A stretch of DNA of 58,867 bases from an uncultured Bacteroidales bacterium (GTDB lineage: Bacteria > Bacteroidota > Bacteroidia > Bacteroidales > UBA932), in assembly GCA_944323845.1 (NCBI GenBank), contig CALUUA010000031.1, forward strand, positions 1 through 58,867. Reading direction: 5' to 3'. The position numbers and the translations under genes were made by a program. Positions 1 to 8,893 of this stretch are shown in pieces; within the stretch, counting starts at the first letter, position 1, and every line of letters begins with the position of its first letter. Under the pieces are notes generated by a model, which worked only from the letters and a program-made list of their open reading frames with translations, was not told the DNA's origin and did no database searches.

Positions 1-118
1 AAAAAAATGAGAATCGACACTCACGTGCAGACCCTCATACTAACCACATAATTAATAACACTAAAACTAATAACCAACATGCTGTAAGTGTCTTGGATCA
101 CACTTGACCAGCACGCTA
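1..118 (-). ncRNA. Small structured RNA, copy A (left edge of window)
   Basis: Read on the minus strand this is a 5' hairpin, an AU-rich linker, and a terminator hairpin ending in a run of at least seven U cut by the window edge. The 5' hairpin pairs 86-91 with 100-105 around an 8-base loop (plus strand CTTGGATC), with an outer GCTG/CAGC pairing at 81-84 and 109-112. The linker and one terminator arm (30-77) are identical over 48 bases to 52086-52133 (copy B). Both stems differ from copy B by compensatory changes, which argues for a conserved RNA structure. It lies 48 bases past the stop of the MATE gene, so it may be released from that mRNA's 3' end. A weak -7-like element (CAACTTTG, 141-148) could alternatively start it. 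The 5' end is inferred. Confidence 0.65.
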
Positions 119-165
119 TGAATTATTTCAATATCTGTGCCAAAGTTGAATATTTTTAGAAAAAC

Positions 166-1506
166 TTACATTTTTCTGGTGCTGCGATGAAAACGCAGCA
201 AATACATGATGCCGGCAGAAGTAAGACCCAGAGGGAAAGACAGCCAAATGCCTGTCAGTCCCAAGCCGCACACGAAGCCGAACAGATATCCTGCCGGTAA
301 GGAAATGACGAAATAGGCCAGAAAAGCTGTGAGCACCACGCTTTTCACGTCAGAAATTCCCCTTAAGGCATTTGAATATGCGCATTGCAGGCCATCCCCG
401 AACTGATATATAATGAATGGAATTACCAGCTGGGCGACCATCGCGGCCACTTCCGCATTTCCGGAAAACAAATGCCCTATCTCGTGTCTGAAACAGAAAA
501 TCAATGCTGAAACTACTGCTGCCATTGCCAGTATCAGCTGGAATCCTGCCGCAGCCGCCGTTTTTACATTCCGTATGTCGTTCTGCCCCAGAAAATGGCT
601 TGTCCTGACGGCTATTGCAGCCGCCATGCCGTAGTAAAGCATGAATCCCAGCTGTCCTACAGTCAGCATTACCTGATGTGCGGCAAGTTGCAATGTCCCC
701 AGCCATCCTACCATGATGGTAGCCAGACTGAAGGAGCCGGTTTCCATCCCCATTTGAAGACCGACGGGCCATCCGATGCGGTTCAGTTCCGAAAAGTCTT
801 TCCTGTTCACGCGTCCGTGTGCGAATCCCTCCCTGAAGGCGGAATATTTACGGGAAAATGAGAATATCGCGGCGAAGATGATTACAGTCAGGATTCTGGA
901 AGCTAAAGTGGATATGCCTGCACCGAGGAGTCCCATTTCAGGGCAGCCGAGCTTGCCGAAAATCAGACACCAGTTTCCGAAGATATTGAATACATTTCCG
1001 GCCAGAAGTATCCACATCGGGGTTACGGTGTCCGTAATGCCGTCTGCGAATTGCTTGAAAGCATTGAATATCATGACCGGAATAAGTGAAGCCAGCAGGA
1101 CGAGATAATACGGTCTTATCAGTGGCATAAGTTCTTCTGGCTGTCCCAGTCTGCCGATGTTCATGTATAGCACAGTCATGGTCAGCATAAGCAGACATGC
1201 AGTCAATGTGTTGGCGGCCAGGCTGTTTTTCAGCATTCTGCCCACTCCGCTGCAGTCGGACATTCCGAACAGTTTGCCGACTATCGGAGTAAGCCCATAA
1301 GAAAACCCCGTCGAAAATATGATGACGAGGTTGAACAGATTGTTAACGAAACTTGCCGCGGCCAGACTGTCCGTATCGTAATGCCCGACCATCATGGTGT
1401 CTGCGAAACTCACCATGATGATGCCGAGCTGTCCGATGACTATGGGAAGGCCGAGACTTGCCAGCGGCCCGTAATGCTTGGAATAATTACTGAAGTTTGT
1501 CTCCAT
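166..1506 (-). CDS. MATE family multidrug/cation antiporter
   Basis: A 446-residue inner-membrane protein with about twelve hydrophobic segments and the two-fold repeated architecture of the MATE (NorM/DinF) family, which export cationic drugs in exchange for Na+ or H+. The N-terminal [10 protein letters not shown] and [10 protein letters not shown] segments (about residues 20-45) are typical of NorM-like members. Length is normal for the family. The ATG at 1504-1506 lies inside the last codons of rho: the two genes overlap by 20 bases on the same strand, suggesting translational coupling and an operon rho-MATE. Substrate cannot be predicted. The small RNA copy A follows its stop codon and probably supplies the operon's terminator. 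Confidence 0.9.
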   Translation of the reverse strand: METNFSNYSKHYGPLASLGLPIVIGQLGIIMVSFADTMMVGHYDTDSLAAASFVNNLFNLVIIFSTGFSYGLTPIVGKLFGMSDCSGVGRMLKNSLAANTLTACLLMLTMTVLYMNIGRLGQPEELMPLIRPYYLVLLASLIPVMIFNAFKQFADGITDTVTPMWILLAGNVFNIFGNWCLIFGKLGCPEMGLLGAGISTLASRILTVIIFAAIFSFSRKYSAFREGFAHGRVNRKDFSELNRIGWPVGLQMGMETGSFSLATIMVGWLGTLQLAAHQVMLTVGQLGFMLYYGMAAAIAVRTSHFLGQNDIRNVKTAAAAGFQLILAMAAVVSALIFCFRHEIGHLFSGNAEVAAMVAQLVIPFIIYQFGDGLQCAYSNALRGISDVKSVVLTAFLAYFVISLPAGYLFGFVCGLGLTGIWLSFPLGLTSAGIMYLLRFHRSTRKM

Positions 1507-3409
1507 TCATCGTAGCGAAAAACTCTTCATTGGATACGGTCTTTTCCAGACGATCCTTGAGGAATTCCATGGCTTCTACTGAATTCATGTCAGCCAGATA
1601 GTTGCGCAGTATCCATATTCTGTTGCTCTGCTCCTGGGTATAGAGCAGGTCATCGCGCCTTGTGCTGCTGAGAGTGACATCCACGGCCGGGAAGATGCGC
1701 TTGTTGGCCAGTTTTCTGTCCAGCTGGAGTTCCATGTTTCCGGTACCCTTGAATTCTTCGAATATCACATCGTCCATCTTGGAACCGGTATCGGTGAGGG
1801 CTGTGGCCAGAATGGTGAGCGATCCGCCGTTCTCGATATTTCTGGCAGCTCCGAAGAAACGCTTCGGCTTGTGAAGGGCATTCGCATCCACACCTCCGGA
1901 CAGAACCTTGCCCGATGCCGGCTGGACTGTGTTGTATGCGCGTGCCAGTCTGGTGATGGAGTCCAGGAAGATCACTACGTCATGACCGCACTCTACCAGC
2001 CTCTTGGCCTTTTCCAGAACCATATTCGCTACCTTGACATGCTTTTCTGCAGGTTCGTCGAAGGTGGAGGCTACCACTTCGGCCTTTACGCTGCGGGCCA
2101 TGTCCGTCACCTCTTCAGGCCTCTCGTCTATCAGAAGCACGATCATGTAGACTTCCGGATGATTGTCGGCAATGGCGTTCGCTATGGATTTCAGAAGCAT
2201 GGTCTTACCTGTCTTCGGCTGGGCCACTATCAGTCCCCTCTGTCCCTTTCCTATAGGTGTGAACATGTCCACAACCCTGCAGGACAAATCGTTATGCCCG
2301 TTGCCGAGCAGATTGAATTTCTCGTCAGGGAATAGCGGGGTCAGGAAATCGAACGGAATCCTGTCCCTGATGAATTCCGGCGTCCTGCCGTTGATATATT
2401 TGATTTTCACTAAAGGGAAGTACTTGTCGCCTTCGCGAGGCGGTCTTATTTCTCCCGTGACAGTGTCTCCGGTCTTCAGCGCATTGGTCTTTATCTGGCC
2501 TGCTGATACATAGATGTCATCAGGGGAATTCAGGTAATTGTAGTCGGACGAACGCAGGAAGCCATATCCGTCAGGCATGATCTCCAGCACCCCCGTCGCC
2601 TCTACTACACCCTCGAATTCTATTTTCTGGTGCGCTCTCTGCTGATTCTGGTAATTCTGCTGTCCGTTCTGATTCTGATAATTCGGCTGGGCGGAAGGGA
2701 GATTCTCTTCATATCTCCTGTCCTGGAATCTGTTCCGGCCATGATTCTGGACTCTCTCGGCTGAAGGCAAGGCATTGTTGCCGGACTCAGCAGTCTGTAT
2801 TTCAGCCACCTCTGCAGTTTCGGCGACATCCTGGCCTGCAGGTCTCTGTATCCTGGCCCTCTTTTTCCTGTTCCCGTTCTGGCTCGGCTGCTGTGCTCCT
2901 GTGTCCGGCATATCCGACGGCATTTCGGCAGCGTTGACATCGGCGGAAACGTTTTCCGCATCCTGCCTTACGGCCTGGACATCAGTGTTCGGGCTCTCTG
3001 CAGCCTGACTGTCTGCCTTTTTCCGGCCTCTTTTCTTTTTTTCCGGATTATCCTGTTTTCTGGCATTCTCGGCTGCGGTTTCTTCAGTCTGGACAGCTGC
3101 CGCGCCGTCTCCGGCCTTTCTGCCTCTGCCTTTCCTTTGCCCGGTCTGCTGTCTGCCCTCGGCGTTTCCGTCCTGTACGGCATTCCGGTCAGCATCGGCC
3201 GGAGCCGCCTCCTGTGCTTTCTGCTTCTTCGGCCTGCCTCTTTTCGGCTTTTCAGGCGCATTGGCTGCATTCAAGGCAGCCTCCTTGTCCAGAATCATAT
3301 ATGCTATATCCTTTTTTTCCAGTTTCTTGCCCACGCGTATCCCGAGCTCCTCCGCGATTGCACGGACCTGCTCGAGATCCATTTCATTCAAATCGAAAAT
3401 ATTGTGCAT
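1487..3409 (-). CDS. rho: Transcription termination factor Rho
   Basis: A 640-residue Rho, the hexameric RNA-dependent ATPase that ends transcription. Order: Rho_N-type helical domain (residues 1-45), a roughly 200-residue polar insert rich in K, R, Q, N, E and A, the cold-shock-like RNA-binding domain containing DGYGFLRS, then the ATPase with Walker A AQPKTGKT (396-403), Walker [17 protein letters not shown] and the SGGVDANAL loop. It is much longer than E. coli Rho (419) because of the insert; such disordered inserts are known in Bacteroides Rho, where one has been linked to phase separation. I chose the ATG at 3407-3409 because the protein then starts directly with the Rho_N domain; an in-frame start 24 codons upstream is possible but adds unrelated residues. 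Confidence 0.95.
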   Translation of the reverse strand: MHNIFDLNEMDLEQVRAIAEELGIRVGKKLEKKDIAYMILDKEAALNAANAPEKPKRGRPKKQKAQEAAPADADRNAVQDGNAEGRQQTGQRKGRGRKAGDGAAAVQTEETAAENARKQDNPEKKKRGRKKADSQAAESPNTDVQAVRQDAENVSADVNAAEMPSDMPDTGAQQPSQNGNRKKRARIQRPAGQDVAETAEVAEIQTAESGNNALPSAERVQNHGRNRFQDRRYEENLPSAQPNYQNQNGQQNYQNQQRAHQKIEFEGVVEATGVLEIMPDGYGFLRSSDYNYLNSPDDIYVSAGQIKTNALKTGDTVTGEIRPPREGDKYFPLVKIKYINGRTPEFIRDRIPFDFLTPLFPDEKFNLLGNGHNDLSCRVVDMFTPIGKGQRGLIVAQPKTGKTMLLKSIANAIADNHPEVYMIVLLIDERPEEVTDMARSVKAEVVASTFDEPAEKHVKVANMVLEKAKRLVECGHDVVIFLDSITRLARAYNTVQPASGKVLSGGVDANALHKPKRFFGAARNIENGGSLTILATALTDTGSKMDDVIFEEFKGTGNMELQLDRKLANKRIFPAVDVTLSSTRRDDLLYTQEQSNRIWILRNYLADMNSVEAMEFLKDRLEKTVSNEEFFATMNGDKLQ

Positions 3410-3554
3410 AGTAAAATCTTTTCCGATGGATTTAAACAATAATTTATGTAAACATGATTCAGGAAATCTGCCATACGGCAATGCAGAATCCTAAAAAATG
3501 AAAAGCTGCGCTGAAAAATCATGCAACTTCAAGGAAGTTTTTTCAAAGATTTTG

Positions 3555-3585
3555 CGAAGATACACTATCGTATCGTAATTTCAAA
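3555..3585 (-). promoter_or_regulatory. Probable rho promoter and long leader
   Basis: On the minus strand: -33 TTTG (3582-3585), 19-base spacer, -7 TATCTTCG (3555-3562), one mismatch from TAnnTTTG. Transcription would start near 3548, giving a leader of about 140 bases before rho. That leader contains a six-pair hairpin (AACTTC/GAAGTT, 3525-3539 on the plus strand). Leader-based autoregulation of rho is known in other bacteria; whether it occurs here is inference. Confidence 0.55.
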
Positions 3586-3643
3586 ATAAAATTGCCATCT
3601 TCTGCAATACACGCGGACGGATATGCCGGCCCGGGTCACGTTA

Positions 3644-6445
3644 TCAGTTGTCCCAGTAGCTCGTGCTCTTCTTGAACCTCAACAGATCCGACAGGGCTGC
3701 AGCATTCGCTGCAATCTTGAAGGACCACGACTCCCATTTGCCGTTCGGAATCCATGAGAATGTGATGTTGAAGCAGTGCAGGTCATATGTCGCGCTGAGC
3801 TGTGTCGTCGTCATCCTGAAAGCCATGATGTCGAAGTTGGTCGTCAGGTTTATTGAAAAGGCAGGGGAGAGCTTTACATTTCCCGAGACTCCCAGTGTCT
3901 GCGTGTGCCTGTGATTCGTTATCAGCCGGTCGTTGGATCTCTGATATGACCTGCTGTAGCTGTAGGAATAGTTGAAATTGACAGACCACGGGGCATTCGG
4001 ATTCATATAATACAGCCATCCTCCCGGAATGTACTCTCCGGTGACCGGATGATAATAGATGCGGGTATAGTCCGCCGCCGGATTGCCGCCGGCCTGCGCG
4101 CTTCCGTCATTACCGTTGATCTTTCCCTCTCCGGAAAGCGAATATGATACGGATGCGCTGGCATTGGTCAGTCTCAACGGTTTTCTCCAGCCTTCCGTCT
4201 GGACGTTGAACTTGTTGTATTTACGTCCGTTCTCGTCCACTGCATACGGGTCGAAATTAAGGTTCGCGCTTATGCCGACCTTTCCGAATACGGAAGTGGA
4301 CATGGAAATGCCTATATTGCTGAGATTCAGCGAATCTGCCAGAAAATTATAGCCGGTGTTCAAGGTCAGCTGGTCGATGAGCTTGATTTTCTTCTCGCCC
4401 TTGCCGGTAGTGTCCCTCAGGTCTCTCACCTTGGCTTCGAGATTGTTTCCGATGGACAGGTTCATTGACGCAGTCTCACCCTTCCCCGGCGGCGAATACA
4501 GCTGGCCTGCATAGATGTTGTAGTCGAGGCTCTGCTGTTTGCCGTTCCTGTCGACATAGTTCAGCGTCCTCCATCCGTTGAAATATTTTCCTTTTTCCGG
4601 ACTGAAAGAGAAAGAAATTGACGGAGATATCACATGTCTGATGGCCTGTATCTTACGGTGTTTGCCGAAATTGAACAGTCCGTAGAGTCTGGTGTTTGCC
4701 GAGATGCTCCCGGAGTAGGTGTGTGTGGCCCCGAATGTGCTGAACTGCTTTCCCTTTATTTCTTCCACGGTATCCGTGTCGGGGTTATACACCCTTTCCG
4801 TGGAGTTGAAAAACCAGTTCATGCCGTAGCTTATGCTCGGAGTGAAGTTTATGTACTTGAAGAGCGTGAAGTTAGGCAGACCGATCTGGAAATTGTGGGT
4901 CATTCCGTTCTGGAACTTGTCCAGAAATCCCGGCTTGTTGAACTCGGAAGCCTTGAAATTCACCTTGTTCTGTATCGTGGTGCTGTAGCCGAGCGAAAAC
5001 TGTTCGTAAAACTTTTCCTTGCCGACCCTGTTTTTCCTTTTGAACGGGTAGAACCTGCTCACGGAAAAGGTGAGGTTCGGCAGGGTGAACGAATACGAAC
5101 TGTCTATTGAGTTCTGGCTGTGCAGGGCATTGATGGACAGGTTCATCTTTCCGTTCCAGTTCTTCGAGTACGAAATGGAAGAAGATATCTGATTCTGAAG
5201 GGCTTCCGTCACCGATGTGGAGTTATACCGGCTGTTGGACGGGCTGGAGAAATTCACGGACGCGCTGAACGATGTCCCTGGTCTCGCCTTCGAATCCTGC
5301 GAGTGGCTCCATCTGACACCGAAATTGGTCATCTGCGTGAAATCGGAACTCCCTTTTTCTCCGGTCTGGTCATTGGAATACGTGAGGGAGAAGTTTCCCG
5401 TACACTTGTAGTTGACCTTGTATCTTGAGTCCACCTGCACGCTCCAGGAGCCCAGAGTGTAGATGTCACCGGTCAGCGACAGATCGAAATAGTCCCCGAT
5501 CACGAAATACATGCCGGCATCCCTGAGGTAGAAACCTCGGGCGGCTTCCTCGCCGAATGTAGGCATCAGAAGTCCTGTCGCCCTGTCCGGACGTTTCGGG
5601 ATGAAGCCGAAAGGCAGTATGACAGGGAAAAGAGGCACGTCTTCTATCACAGGGTAGGCCGGACCGAAGACGGTCTTCTGCGACGGCTTCGTCATCACCT
5701 TCGCCGCTGTCAGATGAAGATAATAGTGCGGATGTTCGCAATCGCAGACTGTATATTTGCCGTTCGTGATGTTTATCGACTTGTCCGGCATCATCTTGAT
5801 GTTCTTCCCGTGCAGGATACCGTCCTGCTCCTGTGTCACCATGTTGCTGATTCTGGCCTTTCCCGTATCGAAATTATACCGGAGCTCCTCCATGGTGTAT
5901 GTCTTGCCTCCCTGCGTCATCGTCGGCATTCCGGTAATCACCCCCGTGGAATCCTTGGTACCCCGGGCATAAACGGTCTTGGTCTGGATGTCATACTCCA
6001 TATAGTCCGCCGTAAGCTCCATGTCCTGATACTTCACGGAGACTTCGCCGTAGTAGTATATCATCCTTTTGCCGTCGCTGAAATCTTCTATTATGGAATC
6101 CCTCGCCGTAGTGAAAGCCGGCACCTTCAGCGAACTCTTGCCCAGCAGATCCAGGGAGTCCTGTCTGGCCACCGAATCGGCATAGGCGGTAGAATCCAGC
6201 ACAGCCTGCATCGAGTCGCTGACCGCAGGTATCGAATCAGCCGCTTCCGCCATTTCCTGCCGCTCCAGCCTTTCCTGCTGGCGTGCCGCTCTCGCCTCTA
6301 TCCTTTCAGCCCTCTGTCTGCTGCGGCGGTTCCTCCTGTCATCCTGGGAGGAGACTGTAACCGAACTGAGGACCAGCAGCAAGATGACCGCCAGAAACAG
6401 TTTATCCCTTTTTCCTTTCAATGGGCCTGAAGTATATTGTGACAT
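3644..6445 (-). CDS. lptD: LPS-assembly outer-membrane protein LptD
   Basis: A 933-residue outer-membrane protein that with its partner inserts lipopolysaccharide into the outer leaflet. It has an N-terminal hydrophobic export segment (about residues 15-33), a charged R/E/A-rich stretch (35-65), an OstA/LptA-like jellyroll region (about 100-280, with YGEVSVKYQDMELTADYMEY), then a long C-terminal region of alternating aromatic beta strands typical of the LptD barrel. The segment around VPLFPVILPFGFIPKRPDRATG at about 270-295 is a family hallmark. It stands alone, divergent from the amidase gene. No lptE or lptA is adjacent. Confidence in the family is high; Bacteroidota members are longer than the E. 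coli protein. Confidence 0.88.
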   Translation of the reverse strand: MSQYTSGPLKGKRDKLFLAVILLLVLSSVTVSSQDDRRNRRSRQRAERIEARAARQQERLERQEMAEAADSIPAVSDSMQAVLDSTAYADSVARQDSLDLLGKSSLKVPAFTTARDSIIEDFSDGKRMIYYYGEVSVKYQDMELTADYMEYDIQTKTVYARGTKDSTGVITGMPTMTQGGKTYTMEELRYNFDTGKARISNMVTQEQDGILHGKNIKMMPDKSINITNGKYTVCDCEHPHYYLHLTAAKVMTKPSQKTVFGPAYPVIEDVPLFPVILPFGFIPKRPDRATGLLMPTFGEEAARGFYLRDAGMYFVIGDYFDLSLTGDIYTLGSWSVQVDSRYKVNYKCTGNFSLTYSNDQTGEKGSSDFTQMTNFGVRWSHSQDSKARPGTSFSASVNFSSPSNSRYNSTSVTEALQNQISSSISYSKNWNGKMNLSINALHSQNSIDSSYSFTLPNLTFSVSRFYPFKRKNRVGKEKFYEQFSLGYSTTIQNKVNFKASEFNKPGFLDKFQNGMTHNFQIGLPNFTLFKYINFTPSISYGMNWFFNSTERVYNPDTDTVEEIKGKQFSTFGATHTYSGSISANTRLYGLFNFGKHRKIQAIRHVISPSISFSFSPEKGKYFNGWRTLNYVDRNGKQQSLDYNIYAGQLYSPPGKGETASMNLSIGNNLEAKVRDLRDTTGKGEKKIKLIDQLTLNTGYNFLADSLNLSNIGISMSTSVFGKVGISANLNFDPYAVDENGRKYNKFNVQTEGWRKPLRLTNASASVSYSLSGEGKINGNDGSAQAGGNPAADYTRIYYHPVTGEYIPGGWLYYMNPNAPWSVNFNYSYSYSRSYQRSNDRLITNHRHTQTLGVSGNVKLSPAFSINLTTNFDIMAFRMTTTQLSATYDLHCFNITFSWIPNGKWESWSFKIAANAAALSDLLRFKKSTSYWDN

Positions 6446-6453
6446 TAAATCTC

Positions 6454-6482
6454 TTTATATTCAGCAAAAATTCGTATTTTTG
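6454..6482 (+). promoter_or_regulatory. Promoter for the amidase gene
   Basis: A perfect -7 element TATTTTTG (6475-6482) with a weaker -33 (TTTA, 6454-6457; 17-base spacer). Transcription would start near 6489, about 46 bases before the amidase ATG. It overlaps the opposing lptD promoter. Confidence 0.55.
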
Positions 6483-6489
6483 CAATCTG

Positions 6490-6521
6490 CAAATTTAAAA
6501 CTAATTTCAATTAATACCAAA
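6490..6521 (-). promoter_or_regulatory. Promoter for lptD
   Basis: Minus-strand TTTG (6518-6521), exactly 20 bases of spacer, and TAAATTTG (6490-6497), a full match to the Bacteroidota consensus TTTG-N19-21-TAnnTTTG. The start point would be near 6483, inside the -7 element of the rightward amidase promoter, so the two cannot easily be occupied together. Confidence 0.7.
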
Positions 6522-6534
6522 TGCATCTCAACGC

Positions 6535-7623
6535 ATGAAAGCACTTCCCCATATTGCTTCGGCAGCGGTTTTCCTGTTTTCCGTGGCCTTCTCTGCGGTT
6601 TTCACCGCTTCGGCGGCCAATGGCGACGATCTCAGGCTCAAGACAGTGGTCATTGATGCCGGACACGGCGGGAAAGACCCCGGATGCGTCAGCAGGGACG
6701 GCAAAGTCCTGGAGAAGAACATAAATCTCGACATCGCCAAAAAGCTCGGCTCCAAAATCTCGGCTGCATGGCCGGACGTAAAGGTCATTTATACCAGAAG
6801 CACCGATGTTTTCGTCCCGCTGAACGAGAGGGCAGCCATCGCTAACAGAAATAATGCCAATCTTTTCATTTCAATCCACGTGAATGCGGCTACGACTACC
6901 CAGGCACATGGCTTCTCCACCCATATTCTCGGAAATGACCGGTTTTCCTCGAATCAGGATCTGGTCAGAAGGGAAAATTCGGTGATAATGCTTGAGGAAG
7001 ACTATACTACGAATTATCAGGGTTTCGACCCTGATGATCCTGAATCTTTCATCTTCTTCAACCTTATGCAGAACGCCTATTATGAGCAGAGCCTGTCATT
7101 CGCTGCGGAGGTGGACAAATCCCTTTCCAAAGGGCCCGTGGCACATAGCCGCGGAGTGTCGCAGAATCTTTTTCTGGTCCTGTGGAAGACCACCATGCCT
7201 GCCGTTCTGGTGGAAGTGGGTTTCATGTCGAATGCCTCTGACCTGAAAATACTGAATTCGGCATCATCCAGAAATCAGATAGCGCAATGCCTGTTCAATG
7301 CGTTCAGGACTTTCAAGGCCAAATATGACGCCAGTCTGGACTATGCGGCCGAGGCTTCGTCTTCCTCCGGACAGGATACTTATTCCGAAACCACTGAAGA
7401 CGGGTTCGGTGTGCAGATTTTTGTGCTCGGGAAAAAGCTTCCGTCTTCAGACCCTGCCTTCAAGGGGCACAAGGCCGAAGCCGTCAGGGCAGGGGACTCC
7501 TATAAATATATTATAAGGGCAGTTTCTGCCGAAGGGGCCAGAAAACTGTTCCGGCAGATGCGGAAGGAATTTCCCGGTTCTTTCCCTGTCAGGATAGAAG
7601 GGGGAAAGGTCTCTGCATTGTAA
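6535..7623 (+). CDS. N-acetylmuramoyl-L-alanine amidase (Amidase_3) with SPOR-like tail
   Basis: A 362-residue exported enzyme that cleaves the amide between MurNAc and the stem peptide, used in cell separation. A signal peptide spans about residues 1-28. The zinc site is visible: H44 in DAGHGG, E60 in LEKN, H115 in SIHVNA, and the catalytic-type E227 in LVEVGF. After a Ser/Glu linker (about 265-290) the C-terminal 70 residues, starting GFGVQIFVLGKK, look like a divergent SPOR domain that binds denuded glycan strands. Length fits AmiA/AmiC-like proteins of Bacteroidota. The next gene (MCE) follows after 60 bases. Confidence 0.9.
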   Translation: MKALPHIASAAVFLFSVAFSAVFTASAANGDDLRLKTVVIDAGHGGKDPGCVSRDGKVLEKNINLDIAKKLGSKISAAWPDVKVIYTRSTDVFVPLNERAAIANRNNANLFISIHVNAATTTQAHGFSTHILGNDRFSSNQDLVRRENSVIMLEEDYTTNYQGFDPDDPESFIFFNLMQNAYYEQSLSFAAEVDKSLSKGPVAHSRGVSQNLFLVLWKTTMPAVLVEVGFMSNASDLKILNSASSRNQIAQCLFNAFRTFKAKYDASLDYAAEASSSSGQDTYSETTEDGFGVQIFVLGKKLPSSDPAFKGHKAEAVRAGDSYKYIIRAVSAEGARKLFRQMRKEFPGSFPVRIEGGKVSAL

Positions 7624-7683
7624 GGAAAAAGTGTACGGAACGGGAAGATTTGCTATATTCGACTTCAAATTATCTGACATTAT

Positions 7684-8589
7684 ATGAAAAAGGAACTTAA
7701 AATAGGGATACTGGCAGTCGTGGTACTTGCGGCGGCATTTCTCGTGATCAATTTCCTGCGCGGGAAAGATCTGATGAATCGCGAATACGAGCTGGTATCC
7801 TCATACGAGGACGTTCAGGGACTGATGCCGTCTTCGGCAGTATATATCAAGGGGTATAAGGCCGGTACGGTAGCCGACGTCACCTATGACAAGAGTCGCG
7901 GATGCTTCTTTGTGAAGTGTTCCGTCTCGAAAGATTTCGCAGTGCCTGAAGATTCGCGGATGACCATATACAGTGCGGATCTGATGGGCGGAAAAGCCAT
8001 AAGGATAGATCTCGGCACATCGGACGTCATGGTTTCCGACGGCGATACCCTGACCCCTTCTACATCGCCGGACATGCTTTCGTCTCTGGCTTCCGGAGTA
8101 GAGCCGCTCATCAGCAAAGGTTACGAAGTCATGGACAACCTCGACAACGCCCTGACAAACATGAATCTCGCCCTTTCGGAAGAGAACAGGGCCTCAATTG
8201 AAAACATCTTGCGCAATCTGGACGAGACCGTATATAATGTCAGGAAAGTCACTTCTTCCATAGGGGGCAGGACAGAGGAGATGGAGGATTTCATAACCGG
8301 GTTGGACTCGCTTTCGGTCCGTCTGTGCGATCTGGCGGAAAAGGCCGGGACTTCCATGTCTGACATAAACAGGATTACGTCCGGACTTTCATCTGCAGAT
8401 ATCGAAGGTATGGTCGCGGATCTCGACAGCCTTCTGGAAAAACTCCACGGGACAGAAGGTACGGCTGGGAAACTGATCAATGACAAATCCGTCTACGAAT
8501 CTCTGGATTCTCTTCTGGTCGGTCTTGACAGACTTTTGACCAAAATAGAGGAAAATCCTAAAAAATATTTGAAGATTTCAGTTTTCTAA
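7684..8589 (+). CDS. MCE/MlaD family lipid-transport protein
   Basis: A 301-residue protein with an N-terminal membrane anchor (about residues 6-24), one MCE domain (about 36-115) with the typical VQGLMPSSAVYIKGYKAG start, and a C-terminal helical region (about 150-290) of coiled-coil character. MCE proteins form hexameric rings in the periplasm that carry phospholipids between membranes. The permease and ATPase partners (MlaE, MlaF) are not adjacent, so the system is split. A TATATTCG element (7654-7661) could give a private promoter, but the 60-base gap also fits cotranscription with the amidase. Confidence 0.88.
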   Translation: MKKELKIGILAVVVLAAAFLVINFLRGKDLMNREYELVSSYEDVQGLMPSSAVYIKGYKAGTVADVTYDKSRGCFFVKCSVSKDFAVPEDSRMTIYSADLMGGKAIRIDLGTSDVMVSDGDTLTPSTSPDMLSSLASGVEPLISKGYEVMDNLDNALTNMNLALSEENRASIENILRNLDETVYNVRKVTSSIGGRTEEMEDFITGLDSLSVRLCDLAEKAGTSMSDINRITSGLSSADIEGMVADLDSLLEKLHGTEGTAGKLINDKSVYESLDSLLVGLDRLLTKIEENPKKYLKISVF

Positions 8590-8784
8590 CGCCTTCCAAC
8601 GCCGATAAGACGGCCTTGCATCTATTTTGAATTATTCCAAATATATAAGAGCGTATATTTCAATGATATTAATAATTTGTTAATGCATATATCATTGATT
8701 ATAAGTTAGTTATAATGACAATCGTTTCGGATTTCCTCAAACGTTTAGAAGTAAAAAAAAGATAATAAACAATAGGAAAAGAAA

Positions 8785-8814
8785 TTTTTTCTAACTTTTT
8801 TTTCCTCATCTTTG
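8785..8814 (+). promoter_or_regulatory. AT-rich dnaA upstream region with a possible promoter
   Basis: The 304-base gap 8590-8893 holds no gene. Positions 8630-8805 are very AT-rich. A -7-like CATCTTTG (8807-8814, one mismatch) preceded by a T6 run (8785-8790) is the best promoter candidate for dnaA. I found no TTATCCACA-type DnaA boxes, so there is no direct support for oriC here. Confidence 0.35.
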
Positions 8815-8828
8815 TCATCGGAACACCG

Positions 8829-8864
8829 GGAAGCCGGCCAGACCTCTGGCGGTTTCCTTTTTTT
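8829..8864 (+). terminator. Intrinsic terminator-like hairpin in the dnaA leader
   Basis: The arms 8829-8842 and 8845-8857 pair over 13 base pairs with one bulged G (8836), followed at once by seven T (8858-8864). It points toward dnaA and ends 29 bases before the dnaA ATG. It is about 240 bases from the upstream MCE gene. No promoter fits between it and dnaA, so a dnaA transcript should cross it, which makes an attenuator likely. CCGG repeats at 8826-8829, 8834-8837 and 8866-8869 offer weak alternative pairings. Confidence 0.6.
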
Positions 8865-8893
8865 GCCGGACTTAACAATTACCATCCGAACAA

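Noticed and set aside
1..118. The shared 48-base block as an insertion-sequence end or an attachment site
   Set aside because: There is no transposase or recombinase between or beside the copies, no target duplication was noticed, and the compensatory stem changes fit an RNA better.
350..1200. Long open frames on the opposite strand and in shifted frames of the MATE gene
   Set aside because: They lack recognisable protein features and mirror the coding frame; the same applies to other shadow frames, for example those inside lptD, carB, deaD and gdhA.
8590..8893. Possible replication origin beside dnaA
   Set aside because: The gap is AT-rich, but I found no TTATCCACA-like boxes or regular repeats, and oriC in this phylum is often away from dnaA.
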